Below, in pieces: positions 63,999 to 64,000 of a DNA stretch of 64,000 bases. Origin of the DNA: Gracilaria domingensis (Eukaryota; Rhodophyta; Florideophyceae; Gracilariales; Gracilariaceae). The notes under the pieces were generated by a model. That model had not been told where the DNA came from. It ran no database searches and saw nothing but the letters and a program-made list of their open reading frames with translations. The translations under genes and the position numbers were made by a program. The first letter of the stretch is position 1. Every line of letters starts with the position of its first letter. The DNA lies in the NCBI GenBank assembly GCA_022539475.1, contig VCMS01000002.1, forward strand, positions 336,672 to 400,671, written 5' to 3'.

Positions 63999-64000
63999 CT

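Noticed and set aside
1-64000. CRISPR array, rRNA or clear tRNA genes
   Set aside because: No regularly spaced identical repeats, rRNA-like sequence or convincing cloverleaf was found by eye.

Overview
The window reads as nuclear DNA of a photosynthetic eukaryote, most likely a red alga with compact genes (a Chondrus-like florideophyte would fit). The reasons are nucleus-encoded plastid proteins with N-terminal leaders (an ATP synthase gamma chain without the plant-type redox cysteine segment, and a plastid sigma-70 factor), mostly intronless genes, the few introns being about 79-88 nt with GT/AG ends, short divergent promoters, and gene-poor stretches full of mobile elements. The species call is inference; no rRNA or plastid marker is present.

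Left part, 1-31 kb, is gene-dense host DNA. In order: a broken Sel1-repeat gene; a secreted Cys-rich protein (-); a LON/cereblon-like protein (+); dynactin p50 (dynamitin, -) divergent from the nucleoporin Nup35/Nup53 (+); gamma-glutamyl phosphate reductase (+); a phosphoglycerate-mutase-like phosphatase with two small introns (+); a TTI1-like PIKK co-chaperone (-) divergent from a plastid sigma factor (+); UPF3 (-) divergent from diphthine synthase DPH5 (+); plastid ATP synthase gamma (-); inositol monophosphatase with one intron (-); a small secreted Cys-rich protein (-); and an opine-dehydrogenase-like gene with two lesions (+). Several spacers carry perfect inverted repeats of 18-22 bp.

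Middle part, 31-43 kb, is sparse: a Pro/Ser/Arg-rich protein (-), a small protein that is a single SIN3-type PAH domain (+), a 713 bp foldback element with 277 bp arms, a decayed Tc1/mariner transposon (-), and a patchwork of old LTR-like fragments at about 38.7-41.9 kb.

Right part, 43-64 kb, holds the most unusual locus. Two direct copies of a 1.3 kb hairpin-rich repeat (41.9-43.2 and 62.7-64.0 kb) bracket about 19.5 kb. Inside lies a block of about 14 kb with a Plavaka/CACTA-like transposase, a protein joining a bacterial-type beta-class DNA amino-methyltransferase to a SET domain, a small protein with an SV40-type nuclear signal, a nested palindrome between divergent genes, a ParB-like protein leading into a 2-oxoglutarate/Fe(II) dioxygenase, and two tail-to-tail HAD phosphatase paralogs. 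Next to it is an incomplete, broken Ty3/gypsy-like fossil on the minus strand with one LTR. The cargo suggests a DNA transposon that carried writers, and perhaps an eraser, of DNA and chromatin marks. Most of its genes now have one or more lesions, so the copy looks inactive.
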